The notes: generated by a model not told the origin, from the sequence alone. Numbered from the stretch's first letter, positions 1 to 6,583 are shown. The stretch: DNA of 8,191 nt from Actinomycetes bacterium (GCA_021795135.1 JAJYPT010000074.1:1-8191), one strand, 5' to 3'. Numbers and translations: made by a program.

Positions 1-1
1 A

Positions 2-253
2 GGCAACCGCGAACGAGTTCAGATTTTCCAAGGCGTGGTAATACGTCGTCAAGGTTCTGGAGTCCGTGAAACCTTTACTGTACGCAAAGTGAGTTTTGGA
101 GTAGGAGTTGAAAGAACTTTTCCAGTACATTCTCCTATCATTGCCAAAATAGAGCGTATGGTAATTGGAGATGTTAGAAGAGCAAAGCTTTACTATCTAC
201 GAGATCGTATAGGCAAAGCTGCAAAAATAAAAGAAAAACGAAGTGTACGTTGA
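2..253 (+). CDS. rplS: 50S ribosomal protein L19, C-terminal part (5' truncated by the window)
   Basis: Large-subunit ribosomal protein L19, which sits at the interface with the 30S subunit. The reading frame is open from base 2 to a TGA at 251-253, giving 83 visible residues; the N-terminal start lies upstream of the window. The visible part carries the family core: GNRERVQIFQGVVIRR, then GSGVRETFTVRK, then GVGVERTFPVHSP, then VRRAKLYYLRDR. The strongly basic tail ending KIKEKRSVR is typical for L19. Compared with the usual family length of about 115 residues, roughly 30 are missing at the front. In many actinobacteria lepB and rnhB follow rplS before the DUF2469 gene; here the DUF2469 gene follows directly. 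The first 60 bases are more GC-rich than the rest, which is common for ribosomal genes. The identification is very safe. Confidence 0.97.
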   Translation, partial: GNRERVQIFQGVVIRRQGSGVRETFTVRKVSFGVGVERTFPVHSPIIAKIERMVIGDVRRAKLYYLRDRIGKAAKIKEKRSVR

Positions 254-294
254 ATTTAGTAGGTTTTAAATTAACCTCTTAATGGCTCGCATAG

Positions 295-322
295 ACCTAG
301 TTGATCAAGTCAATCGCTAGGT
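295..322 (+). promoter_or_regulatory. Hairpin in the rplS-DUF2469 spacer
   Basis: ACCTAG at 295-300 is the exact reverse complement of CTAGGT at 317-322. Inside it, TTGA at 301-304 pairs with TCAA at 310-313 around a five-base loop. Together they form a 10-pair stem with a three-base bulge at 314-316. No T-run follows, so it does not look like an intrinsic terminator. It may be an RNA processing or stability element, or a leader structure ahead of the DUF2469 gene. Function is inferred only. Confidence 0.4.
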
Positions 323-340
323 TTGAGAGTGGGTGATGAC

Positions 341-634
341 ATGAGTGCAGAAGATCTTGAGCGTTACGAAGCCGAGATAGAGTTAAAGCTTTATCAAGAA
401 TATAAAGCTGTATTACCTATGTTTAGGTTTGTTGTTGAGACCGAACGGCGTTTTTATCTTGCAAATGAAGTGAATATGGAAGCTAAAAATGATGCTTCTA
501 AAACTTATTTTGAGATAAAGTTAGCTGATGCTTGGGTTTGGGATATGTATCGTCCCGCTCGTTTTGTATCTAATGTAAAAGTTGTTACATTTAAAGATGT
601 AAACATAGAAGAGATTCCTGAAAAAGATTTTTAA
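341..634 (+). CDS. DUF2469 family protein, actinobacterial conserved hypothetical
   Basis: A 97-residue acidic protein of the DUF2469 family, found almost only in Actinobacteria (Rv2901c is the M. tuberculosis member) and without an established function. The family pattern is plain: MSAEDLERYEAEIELKLYQEY at the start, VVETERRFYLANEV in the middle, then DAWVWDMYRPARFV and VKVVTFKDVNIEE near the end. I chose the ATG at 341 because family members begin MSAEDLE and because GGTGAT at 332-337 complements the 16S rRNA 3' end at good spacing. An in-frame TTG at 323 would add six residues but abuts a hairpin and lacks a ribosome site. No signal peptide or membrane segment is visible. The usual neighbour is rnhB; here the gene lies straight after rplS, possibly co-transcribed with it. 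Its stop codon is one base away from the stop of the convergent gene. Confidence 0.93.
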   Translation: MSAEDLERYEAEIELKLYQEYKAVLPMFRFVVETERRFYLANEVNMEAKNDASKTYFEIKLADAWVWDMYRPARFVSNVKVVTFKDVNIEEIPEKDF

Positions 635-637
635 TCT
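621..637 (-). terminator. Possible weak intrinsic terminator for the minus-strand gene
   Basis: Read on the minus strand, AGATT, loop AAA and AATCT form a five-pair stem (625-637) followed by four further T residues (624-621). The stem overlaps the gene's own stop codon and extends into the end of the convergent DUF2469 gene. It has only one G-C pair per arm, so it would be weak. Shape and position fit a terminator but strength is doubtful. Confidence 0.25.
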
Positions 638-857
638 ACCTTAGGGGTCTTTTCTTTTTAAAGTTCCAGCAATTTTTATGCCAGTGCCGGCGAAGGTCAG
701 GTACTTCTTTTGGCACGATTACAAAATGACCTATTCCAATTGCTATTTCATGATTACAACCAGGACAAATGTAGGTTTTTTTAGCTTGATAAGGCTGAAT
801 AAAATAGATTTGAGCGGGTAATTGAGTGAGGGGATCGAAGCCATCTGGAATTATCAT
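636..857 (-). CDS. Small putative zinc-binding protein, CPGC/HWH..CW type
   Basis: A 73-residue minus-strand protein. It has CPGC (Cys31, Cys34), then His44, then RRHWHKNCW (His58, His60, Cys63). Two Cys pairs and several His suggest a structural zinc site, but metal binding is inferred. I recognise the arrangement KTYxCPGC...I...H...RRHWHxxCW from short actinobacterial proteins often labelled 'ATP/GTP-binding protein'; I see no nucleotide-binding motif to support that label. The ATG at 857-855 has AGGA at 868-865 seven bases upstream, so start and strand are well supported. The tail KKKRPLR is basic and could bind nucleic acid. There is no signal peptide or membrane segment. It converges on the DUF2469 gene and diverges from menC, sharing the palindromic spacer with it. 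Molecular function is unknown to me. Confidence 0.85.
   Translation of the reverse strand: MIIPDGFDPLTQLPAQIYFIQPYQAKKTYICPGCNHEIAIGIGHFVIVPKEVPDLRRHWHKNCWNFKKKRPLR
638..660 (+). terminator. Possible weak terminator after the DUF2469 gene
   Basis: ACCT (638-641) can pair with GGGT (645-648), including one T-G wobble, around a three-base loop. It is followed by a T-rich tract (650-659, one C). The position just after the plus-strand stop is right, but the stem is only four pairs. The element lies inside the 3' end of the opposing gene because the two stops are one base apart. Confidence 0.3.
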
Positions 858-954
858 TTTATTTTCCTGGTAATCGTATCAACTATTTACCTCGCTAGAT
901 AAAGTCTTTTGTTGTACATAGATTGAAGTAGTTGTATAACTAAGTTTTGTTGTG

Positions 955-992
955 TTTATAACAAAAGTTAAAAGTTTAACTATTGTTATAAT
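955..992. promoter_or_regulatory. Palindromic bidirectional promoter/operator candidate, small zinc protein gene and menC
   Basis: A 36-base interrupted palindrome spans 956-991: left arm TTATAACAAAAGTTAAA (956-972), two-base centre AG, right arm TTTAACTATTGTTATAA (975-991). Sixteen of 17 positions pair. Each edge carries an extended -10 promoter: TGT-TATAAT at 984-992 on the plus strand toward menC, and TGT-TATAAA at 963-955 on the minus strand toward the small gene. I see no good -35 on either side, consistent with extended -10 promoters. Predicted transcription would start about 12 bases before menC and about 90 bases before the minus-strand gene. A symmetric protein bound here could block both promoters; that role is inferred. 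Confidence 0.5.
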
Positions 993-1011
993 TTTTTGAT
1001 AGGGTTTATCA

Positions 1012-2115
1012 ATGATTATCAAAAGCGCAGAACTCATTTGGGTACAGTTGCGGCTTTTATCAGATTTTGTAACCTCTCAAGCTACTTATTCTAATAGACC
1101 TATTGTACTTTTGAAAATCACTGGAGACCAAGGTGAACAAGGTTGGGGGGAATGTTCTGCTTTGGAAAATCCTTTCTATACCTCAGAATATCTCAAAGGT
1201 GCTTTTGATGTCCTCAAAAATTTTTTATTGCCTCTTGTGGGAAATAAAAATGTAAATAAAGAAAATGTAGAACTTCTATTACAACAAGTCCGAGGAAATC
1301 AAATAGCTAAGTCAGCAGTTATAATGGCTATTTTGGATGCAGACCTTCGTTCAAGTGGTACTAGTCTTAGGGAATTTTTGCAAGTTCCTAATTCTAAGAT
1401 TAAACCAGCTGTATCTCTTGGAATACAAGAAGATATATTTCAGCTTTTACAATTGATTGATTTACATGTAGAACAAGGTTATGAATATTTTAAATTAAAA
1501 ATTAGACCAGGATATGATCTAGGTATTTTAGAAGCTATTAGAAACAGGTTTCCCAAGGTGGGTCTGGGGGTCGATGCAAATGGCGCTTATAATATTGGGG
1601 ATATGGATTTATTAAAAACTTTAGATGACTTTGATCTTTATGCTATAGAACAACCTTTTCCAAAAGAATCTTTATTTGAATTAAAAGAACTTAGCTCTGG
1701 TATCACCACCCCTGTCGTATTAGATGAATCTATAGATTCTTTTGATTCAGCTTTGGCCGCTATAGATATGGGCCTTGGTTCTGCTATAAGTATCAAACAA
1801 GCTAAAGTGGGTGGTATCTTAGAGGCAAAAAAAATTCATGATTTATCTAAAGCAGCGGGAATTCCAAATACCTATGGAGGAATGTTCGAATCAGGACTAG
1901 GTAGGGGAGTAGGTCTTGTTATAGCAAGTTCCGAAAATTTTACATTACCTTCTGATTTATCTGCATCTAGTAGGTATTTTGATTTGGATGTTACTGAGCT
2001 TTTTGAATTAAAAGATGGGTTTCTAATCCCTCCTACAGGTGCTGGCATGGGAGTAGAGGTACAAGAGAGCGCTTTGGAAAAACTAGGAGCTATAAGATAC
2101 CAGGTAGATTTTTAG
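1012..2115 (+). CDS. menC: o-Succinylbenzoate synthase / N-succinylamino acid racemase (enolase superfamily)
   Basis: A 367-residue enolase-superfamily enzyme that aligns end to end with the Amycolatopsis type NSAR/OSBS enzymes (about 368 residues). OSBS dehydrates SHCHC to o-succinylbenzoate in menaquinone synthesis; many relatives also racemise N-succinylamino acids. The capping domain (about 1-125) has GWGECSALENPFYTSEY. The barrel holds the catalytic set: KLK with Lys163 (and Lys161), metal ligands Asp188 (VDAN), Glu213 (IEQP) and Asp238 (LDES), and the opposite base Lys262 (SIKQAKVGG). All key residues are present, so it should be active. Where Amycolatopsis has Arg266, linked to racemase activity, this protein has Lys265. 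The ATG at 1012 has AGGG at 1001-1004 seven bases upstream and an extended -10 further up. No other men gene is in the window, so menaquinone versus racemase role is open. Confidence 0.88.
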   Translation: MIIKSAELIWVQLRLLSDFVTSQATYSNRPIVLLKITGDQGEQGWGECSALENPFYTSEYLKGAFDVLKNFLLPLVGNKNVNKENVELLLQQVRGNQIAKSAVIMAILDADLRSSGTSLREFLQVPNSKIKPAVSLGIQEDIFQLLQLIDLHVEQGYEYFKLKIRPGYDLGILEAIRNRFPKVGLGVDANGAYNIGDMDLLKTLDDFDLYAIEQPFPKESLFELKELSSGITTPVVLDESIDSFDSALAAIDMGLGSAISIKQAKVGGILEAKKIHDLSKAAGIPNTYGGMFESGLGRGVGLVIASSENFTLPSDLSASSRYFDLDVTELFELKDGFLIPPTGAGMGVEVQESALEKLGAIRYQVDF

Positions 2116-2321
2116 TAGTTAGAGTTCCAAAGTTTTGATGAGATTTTAGGCTTGGAATAATTCTATTTGATTTTAAATTGCTTTATTTAAAGATTTATTT
2201 AGAGCGTAAAACATTTAGGTATAAGTAATTATGATTTTGCCCAAAACTTGGTTTGTTGTAAGAAAAAATCTATTTTTGTTTCGGTCAATAGCAATATCTT
2301 CAACTTGTTGAAAGAGGATTT
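2116..2321 (+). promoter_or_regulatory. menC-polA spacer with candidate polA promoter and palindrome
   Basis: This AT-rich 206-base spacer has no coding signal. A candidate sigma-70-like promoter is TTGGTT (2248-2253), a 17-base gap, then TATTTT (2271-2276); each hexamer matches consensus only partly. Other -10-like strings occur (TATGAT at 2230-2235), so the exact promoter is uncertain. A perfect 14-base palindrome TTCAACTTGTTGAA lies at 2299-2312, touching the polA ribosome site GAGG (2314-2317). I see no convincing intrinsic terminator for menC. Confidence 0.3.
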
Positions 2322-5009
2322 GTGTCAAAAATAATGTTGATAGATGGAAACTCTTTAGCTTATAGGGCTTTTTTTGCTCTACCGGCAGATATGGCTACTT
2401 CATCTGGTCAGGTAACTAATGCTGTATTTGGATTTACATCTATGCTGGCTATTTTGTTAAAAAACCATCCTTGTGAATCAATAGTGGTTGCATTTGATCG
2501 ACCAGAGCCTACTTTTCGTCATAAAATCGATACCGAATATAAAGCAAATCGAGAAGCTACTCCAGATATATTGTCTCAACAAATGGGACTTATAAGGCAA
2601 TTAGTACAAACTTTAGGTATTCAAAGTATTGAGTTAGCAGGATATGAAGCAGATGACCTTATAGCAACTTTGGCGACTCAAGCAGCTGAACAAGGAGATG
2701 AAGCATTAATTGTTACTGGAGACAGAGATGCTTTTCAATTAGTACAAGATCCTTTTATTAAAGTTTTATACAACCGCAAAGGCGTAAGTGATTATGTCCT
2801 TTATGACGAACAAGCAATTAAGGAAAGAACGGGAGTTCTTCCTAGTCAATATCCATTTCTGTCAGCACTAAAAGGGGATGTGTCAGATCATATTCCAGGG
2901 GTGCCAGGAGTAGGAGAAAAAACAGCAGCTAAGTTAGTAAATCAATTCCAAGATCTAGAGTCTTTATTTGAAAATCTGGATTCTTTGACTCCTAAATTGA
3001 AGAATAATCTTTCTGAAGCTGAACAAAGGGTGAGGAAAAATATTCTGCTTACTCCAGTAGATAGAAAAGTTCCTCTAAATTTAGAGATCAAAAAATTTAA
3101 TTTAGCAAACTGGGATAAAGAACAAGTTCATCAATTGTTTGGATTTTTAGAATTTAGTTCTGCTTTATTGCAACGATTTATTGAGTTGAGTGGCTCCAAA
3201 GACCAAAGCTATAATTCCGACTTAGGATTGTCTCAAACAATAGAGTTAGACATTGTCAAACCCACTTCGGTTTCCCAAGCCCTTGAGATGATGGAAAAAC
3301 TATTTGGTATTGACGAAGTAGTTATAGAAGCTGGCTGGAGTGCAATTCCTGGAAGGTCCAACATAGAAGGCCTATTGTTTGCTCATGATGCCAAAGCTAT
3401 TTGGCTGTCCAATTCTTTTTTGGCAGAATCTCAAATAGTAGAAAAATTAAATAGTTTTTTTTCTCAAGATAATTGTTTTATCAACGCTCATGGTGCAAAA
3501 GAAATTATGAGAGTGCTAGGCCCTTTGGGTATAGATATTTCCAACTTAGGCATAGATACAGCAATTGCTGCTTATTTAGTGGATCCTTCTGCTGGAAAAT
3601 ATGATTTAGGACAACTTGCTCAAAGATATGTTCACTTGGAAATGATTCCAAATCAAGATCCCCAAGATAGTTCCGGACAACTTTTTTTAGATCCTGATTC
3701 TCAAGACTTTTCTATCCTTGCTTCTAGGAGGGCTTTTGCAATAGGGCAACTATCTATGTTTTTTCGCCAATCTTTAAAAGAACAAGGTCTTTATGATCTT
3801 TATGATCAAATAGAAAGACCCTTGGTGAGGGTTTTGAGCCGGATGGAACAAGTTGGTATAAAAGTAGATACTGAAAATTTAAAGGCTTTGATCAAACGTC
3901 TAGATCAAGAAGGTCGCGAGTTAGAAGAACAAATTCAAGACCTTGCAGGAGAAAGATTCAAGGTAAATTCAACTCTACAACTTCGTTCCATTCTCTATGA
4001 CAAACTTGGTCTTGTTCCTTATAAAAAGACCAAAACAGGCTATTCTACGGACGCCTCTTCTTTGGAAAAGTTACTTGGAAAGCATCCTATTATTGAAAAA
4101 TTATTACGATATAGAGAAGTAGAAAAACTACGTTCTACCTATGGGGAAGGACTATTAGCAGAAGTTGGTAAAGACGGAAGAATACATGCTAGTTTCAATC
4201 AAACAGTAGCTAGAACTGGAAGATTGTCTTCTGATAAACCCAACTTGCACAACATTCCTATTCGAACCAAAGAAGGAAGACTATTCAGGGCAGCTTTTAT
4301 CCCAGATACCAATAAGAGATTTTTAGTAGCTGATTATAACCAAATAGAACTTCGTGTTATAGCTCATTTGTGTGATGATCCAGGATTGGTAGAAGCTTTT
4401 AGACAAGGTATAGATATCCATACTGTTACTGCTGCTAGAGTATTTGGCATACCAGAAAGTCAAGTTAGTTTTGAACAAAGATCAAAAGCTAAAATGGTTT
4501 CTTATGGTCTTGCCTATGGAATGGAAGCATATGGACTATCTCAAAGATTGGGAGTAGGGGTAGAAGAAGCTTCAAATATTTTGAATTCTTATTTTTCTGC
4601 TTTTCCAAATGTAAAAAATTACATGGATAAAACAGTCGAAGAAGCAAAGTCAAAAGGATACACTGAAACCTTATTTGGTCGCAGGAGAAACATACCAGAG
4701 CTTTCTTCGTCTAATTATAGAATAAGACAAGCTGGAGAAAGACAAGCAATGAATGCTGGCATACAAGGTTTAGCTGCAGACATTTTTAAAGTAGCTTTAG
4801 TCAAGTTAGACAAAGAGTTAGAATCAAGAAGACTAAAGAGTCGTCTCATTCTCCAAATCCATGATGAAGTTATAGTAGAAGCTCCTAGCGAGGAAGAAGA
4901 AGTAGTAAGAGAAGTAACTTTAGATGCTATGCAAAAAGCAGCAACTTTAAAAGTTCCTCTAGAAGTTAACCTATCGTGGTGCAATACTTGGGCTGAAGCA
5001 AAAAGTTAA
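2322..5009 (+). CDS. polA: DNA polymerase I
   Basis: An 895-residue Pol I, which removes RNA primers and fills gaps in lagging-strand synthesis and excision repair. The N-terminal 5'-3' exonuclease (about 1-290) has Asp8, EADDL (109-113), VTGDRDAF (131-138) and GDVSDHIPGVPGVGEKTA (185-202). The middle domain (about 300-480) resembles a proofreading fold but lacks the first acidic DxE motif, so 3'-5' editing is probably lost, as in other actinobacterial and Taq enzymes. The polymerase domain (about 495-895) is intact: motif A DYNQIELR (Asp671), the O helix with Arg720, Lys724 and Tyr728, and motif C QIHDEV (His847, Asp848, Glu849). Tyr728 replaces the Phe762 of E. coli. Translation starts at GTG 2322, four bases after GAGG; an ATG at 2334 would drop the conserved MSKIMLIDG start. 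Length fits the family. It lies alone between two spacers, upstream of rpsA as in mycobacteria. Confidence 0.98.
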   Translation: MSKIMLIDGNSLAYRAFFALPADMATSSGQVTNAVFGFTSMLAILLKNHPCESIVVAFDRPEPTFRHKIDTEYKANREATPDILSQQMGLIRQLVQTLGIQSIELAGYEADDLIATLATQAAEQGDEALIVTGDRDAFQLVQDPFIKVLYNRKGVSDYVLYDEQAIKERTGVLPSQYPFLSALKGDVSDHIPGVPGVGEKTAAKLVNQFQDLESLFENLDSLTPKLKNNLSEAEQRVRKNILLTPVDRKVPLNLEIKKFNLANWDKEQVHQLFGFLEFSSALLQRFIELSGSKDQSYNSDLGLSQTIELDIVKPTSVSQALEMMEKLFGIDEVVIEAGWSAIPGRSNIEGLLFAHDAKAIWLSNSFLAESQIVEKLNSFFSQDNCFINAHGAKEIMRVLGPLGIDISNLGIDTAIAAYLVDPSAGKYDLGQLAQRYVHLEMIPNQDPQDSSGQLFLDPDSQDFSILASRRAFAIGQLSMFFRQSLKEQGLYDLYDQIERPLVRVLSRMEQVGIKVDTENLKALIKRLDQEGRELEEQIQDLAGERFKVNSTLQLRSILYDKLGLVPYKKTKTGYSTDASSLEKLLGKHPIIEKLLRYREVEKLRSTYGEGLLAEVGKDGRIHASFNQTVARTGRLSSDKPNLHNIPIRTKEGRLFRAAFIPDTNKRFLVADYNQIELRVIAHLCDDPGLVEAFRQGIDIHTVTAARVFGIPESQVSFEQRSKAKMVSYGLAYGMEAYGLSQRLGVGVEEASNILNSYFSAFPNVKNYMDKTVEEAKSKGYTETLFGRRRNIPELSSSNYRIRQAGERQAMNAGIQGLAADIFKVALVKLDKELESRRLKSRLILQIHDEVIVEAPSEEEEVVREVTLDAMQKAATLKVPLEVNLSWCNTWAEAKS

Positions 5010-5063
5010 ACTTAGCTAAAATTGCACAGAATATAACTTTTTAGGAATCATATTCTTTTTAAG

Positions 5064-5072
5064 TGGTAAAAT
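5064..5072 (+). promoter_or_regulatory. Extended -10 promoter candidate for rpsA
   Basis: TGG-TAAAAT forms an extended -10 element at 5064-5072, without a good -35 upstream. Transcription would start near 5079-5080, giving a leader of about 90 bases before rpsA. A second candidate is not evident in the 161-base spacer between polA and rpsA. Confidence 0.4.
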
Positions 5073-5079
5073 CTACAAG

Positions 5080-5102
5080 TTGACGTGTACCGAAACGTCA
5101 AG
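5080..5102 (+). promoter_or_regulatory. 5' hairpin in the rpsA leader
   Basis: TTGACGT (5080-5086) is the exact reverse complement of ACGTCAA (5095-5101), with an eight-base loop. It would form at the very 5' end of the transcript predicted from the promoter just upstream. It is followed by a pyrimidine-rich tract (5103-5116). A 5' stem could stabilise the mRNA or take part in S1 autoregulation; both are inferred. Confidence 0.4.
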
Positions 5103-5170
5103 GCCTCTCCTCTTCTACTCAAAGAAAATCAAAGTGGTTAGGTCAAGCGGAAAGAAGGCGATTGTTGTAA

Positions 5171-6583
5171 ATGTCGGATTTATCTAGTACTACCTCTGTT
5201 GCAGAGCAACCAGGAAGTTTTAACGAAGCAGGGGAGTACATCCCTCGCCAAGTCATAGTAGACGACTTGGGAGATGTCTCTTTCGAAGATGCTATAGCTA
5301 AAACAATTATTGAGTTTGATGATGGAGACATTGTTGAAGGCAGTGTTGTAAAAGTTGACCGAGATGAAGTTCTTTTGGATATAGGATTTAAGTCCGAAGG
5401 CGTTATTCCTGCCCGCGAACTTTCTATCCGCCATGATGTGGATCCCTCTGAAGTTGTAAGCGTTGGTGAGCGCATAGAGGCTTTAGTACTCCAAAAAGAA
5501 GACAAAGAAGGACGTCTAATCTTATCCAAGAAACGTGCTCAATATGAACGCGCTTGGGGAAGTATTGAAAAAATCAAGCAAGCCAATGGAGTTGTCTCAG
5601 GACCAGTAATTGAAGTTGTAAAGGGCGGTCTTATTATAGATATAGGTCTACGAGGCTTTTTGCCTGCTTCTTTGGTAGAACTGAGAAGAGTAAGAGACCT
5701 TCAACCCTATGTTGGAAAAAACCTTGATGCTAAAATTATTGAGTTAGATAAAAATCGTAATAATGTTGTTTTATCTAGACGAGCATGGCTGGAAGAGACT
5801 CAACGCGAACAACGCGAAGAGTTCTTAGAAAATCTCAAGCCTGGCGAAGTAAGAAATGGAATAGTTTCTTCCGTTGTCAATTTTGGTGCTTTTGTAGACT
5901 TGGGTGGAATGGATGGATTGGTTCATGTTTCGGAACTTTCCTGGAAACATGTTGATCATCCTTCTTCTGTTGTCCAAGTTGGAGATGAAGTTCAAGTTCA
6001 AGTATTAGATGTTGATTTTGACAAAGAAAGAATTAGTCTTTCTCTCAAAGCCACTCAACAAGATCCATGGCAAGAGTTTGCAAATGCTCATGCAGTTGGA
6101 GAGTTGGTTTATGGCCGAGTTACTAAGTTAGTTCCATTTGGAGCATTTGTTCAAATTGGAGAAGGCATAGAAGGACTTGTTCATATTTCTGAAATGGCAG
6201 TACATCATGTTGATGTTCCTGAACAAGTTGTAGCTCCAGGAGAAGAACTTTGGGTGAAAATCATAGATATTGATCTTCAACGTCGTCGTATAAGTCTTTC
6301 TATAAAACAAGCTGCTGAAGGTGGAGAAGTAGCTGCAGAATATCGTGAACATTTTGGTGAGCATGCCTATGATGAGCAGGGTAATTATGTAGGTAGCTTT
6401 GACTATTCAAATGTTGAATTTACTCCTGAAACAGAAGCACAAGCTGCTTGGGCAGAGTATCTTGCAGAACATGGAGATATAAATCCTGCTAAGGAAGCAG
6501 AATCTACCCAAGAACCAGCAACAGATACTCAAGGAGAAACTCTTCCTAGTCAAGATGTATCTTCTGATACTGACGAAGGATAA
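5171..6583 (+). CDS. rpsA: 30S ribosomal protein S1
   Basis: A 470-residue S1, which binds mRNA on the 30S subunit and helps initiation on messages with weak ribosome sites. Four S1 RNA-binding repeats are visible at about 52-121, 139-206, 225-293 and 310-379. Marker strings include KVDRDEVLLDIGFKSEGVIP in the first, VVKGGLIIDIGLRGFLPASL in the second, and GAFVDLGGMDGLVHVSELSW and GAFVQIGEGIEGLVHISE in the last two. Four repeats, rather than the six of E. coli, plus the YDEQGNY motif (400-406), match actinobacterial S1. The acidic low-complexity tail (about 437-470) is shorter than the mycobacterial one. The ATG at 5171 is preceded by an in-frame TAA, so it cannot start further upstream. The best ribosome site, AGAAGGCGAT at 5153-5162, sits about 12 bases away, longer than usual. 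coaE follows 12 bases after the stop. Confidence 0.98.
   Translation: MSDLSSTTSVAEQPGSFNEAGEYIPRQVIVDDLGDVSFEDAIAKTIIEFDDGDIVEGSVVKVDRDEVLLDIGFKSEGVIPARELSIRHDVDPSEVVSVGERIEALVLQKEDKEGRLILSKKRAQYERAWGSIEKIKQANGVVSGPVIEVVKGGLIIDIGLRGFLPASLVELRRVRDLQPYVGKNLDAKIIELDKNRNNVVLSRRAWLEETQREQREEFLENLKPGEVRNGIVSSVVNFGAFVDLGGMDGLVHVSELSWKHVDHPSSVVQVGDEVQVQVLDVDFDKERISLSLKATQQDPWQEFANAHAVGELVYGRVTKLVPFGAFVQIGEGIEGLVHISEMAVHHVDVPEQVVAPGEELWVKIIDIDLQRRRISLSIKQAAEGGEVAAEYREHFGEHAYDEQGNYVGSFDYSNVEFTPETEAQAAWAEYLAEHGDINPAKEAESTQEPATDTQGETLPSQDVSSDTDEG

Noticed and set aside
1..60. Higher GC (31 of 60 bases) at the window start as a second composition boundary
   Set aside because: It lies in a highly expressed ribosomal gene, is short, and declines gradually, so codon bias explains it.
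261..277. AGGTT...AACCT hairpin after rplS as a terminator
   Set aside because: Only five pairs and no T-run follow it.
323..340. TTG at 323 as start of the DUF2469 gene
   Set aside because: It abuts a hairpin and has no ribosome site, while ATG 341 has GGTGAT in correct register and the family's MSAEDLE start.
2181..2192. CTTTATTTAAAG inverted repeat after menC
   Set aside because: The two-base loop and pure AT stem make it neither a good terminator nor clearly above chance in AT-rich DNA.
2299..2312. LexA box upstream of polA
   Set aside because: The palindrome has a two-base centre and lacks the GAAC-N4-GTTC core of the actinobacterial SOS box.
4715..4984. 89-residue minus-strand open frame inside polA
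   Set aside because: It is antisense to the conserved motif C region of polA, has no ribosome site or recognisable motif, and is serine- and leucine-rich as expected from antisense reading.
5143..5529. 128- and 84-residue minus-strand open frames over the start of rpsA
   Set aside because: They lie antisense to strongly conserved S1 sequence and resemble no family I know; both are chance frames.
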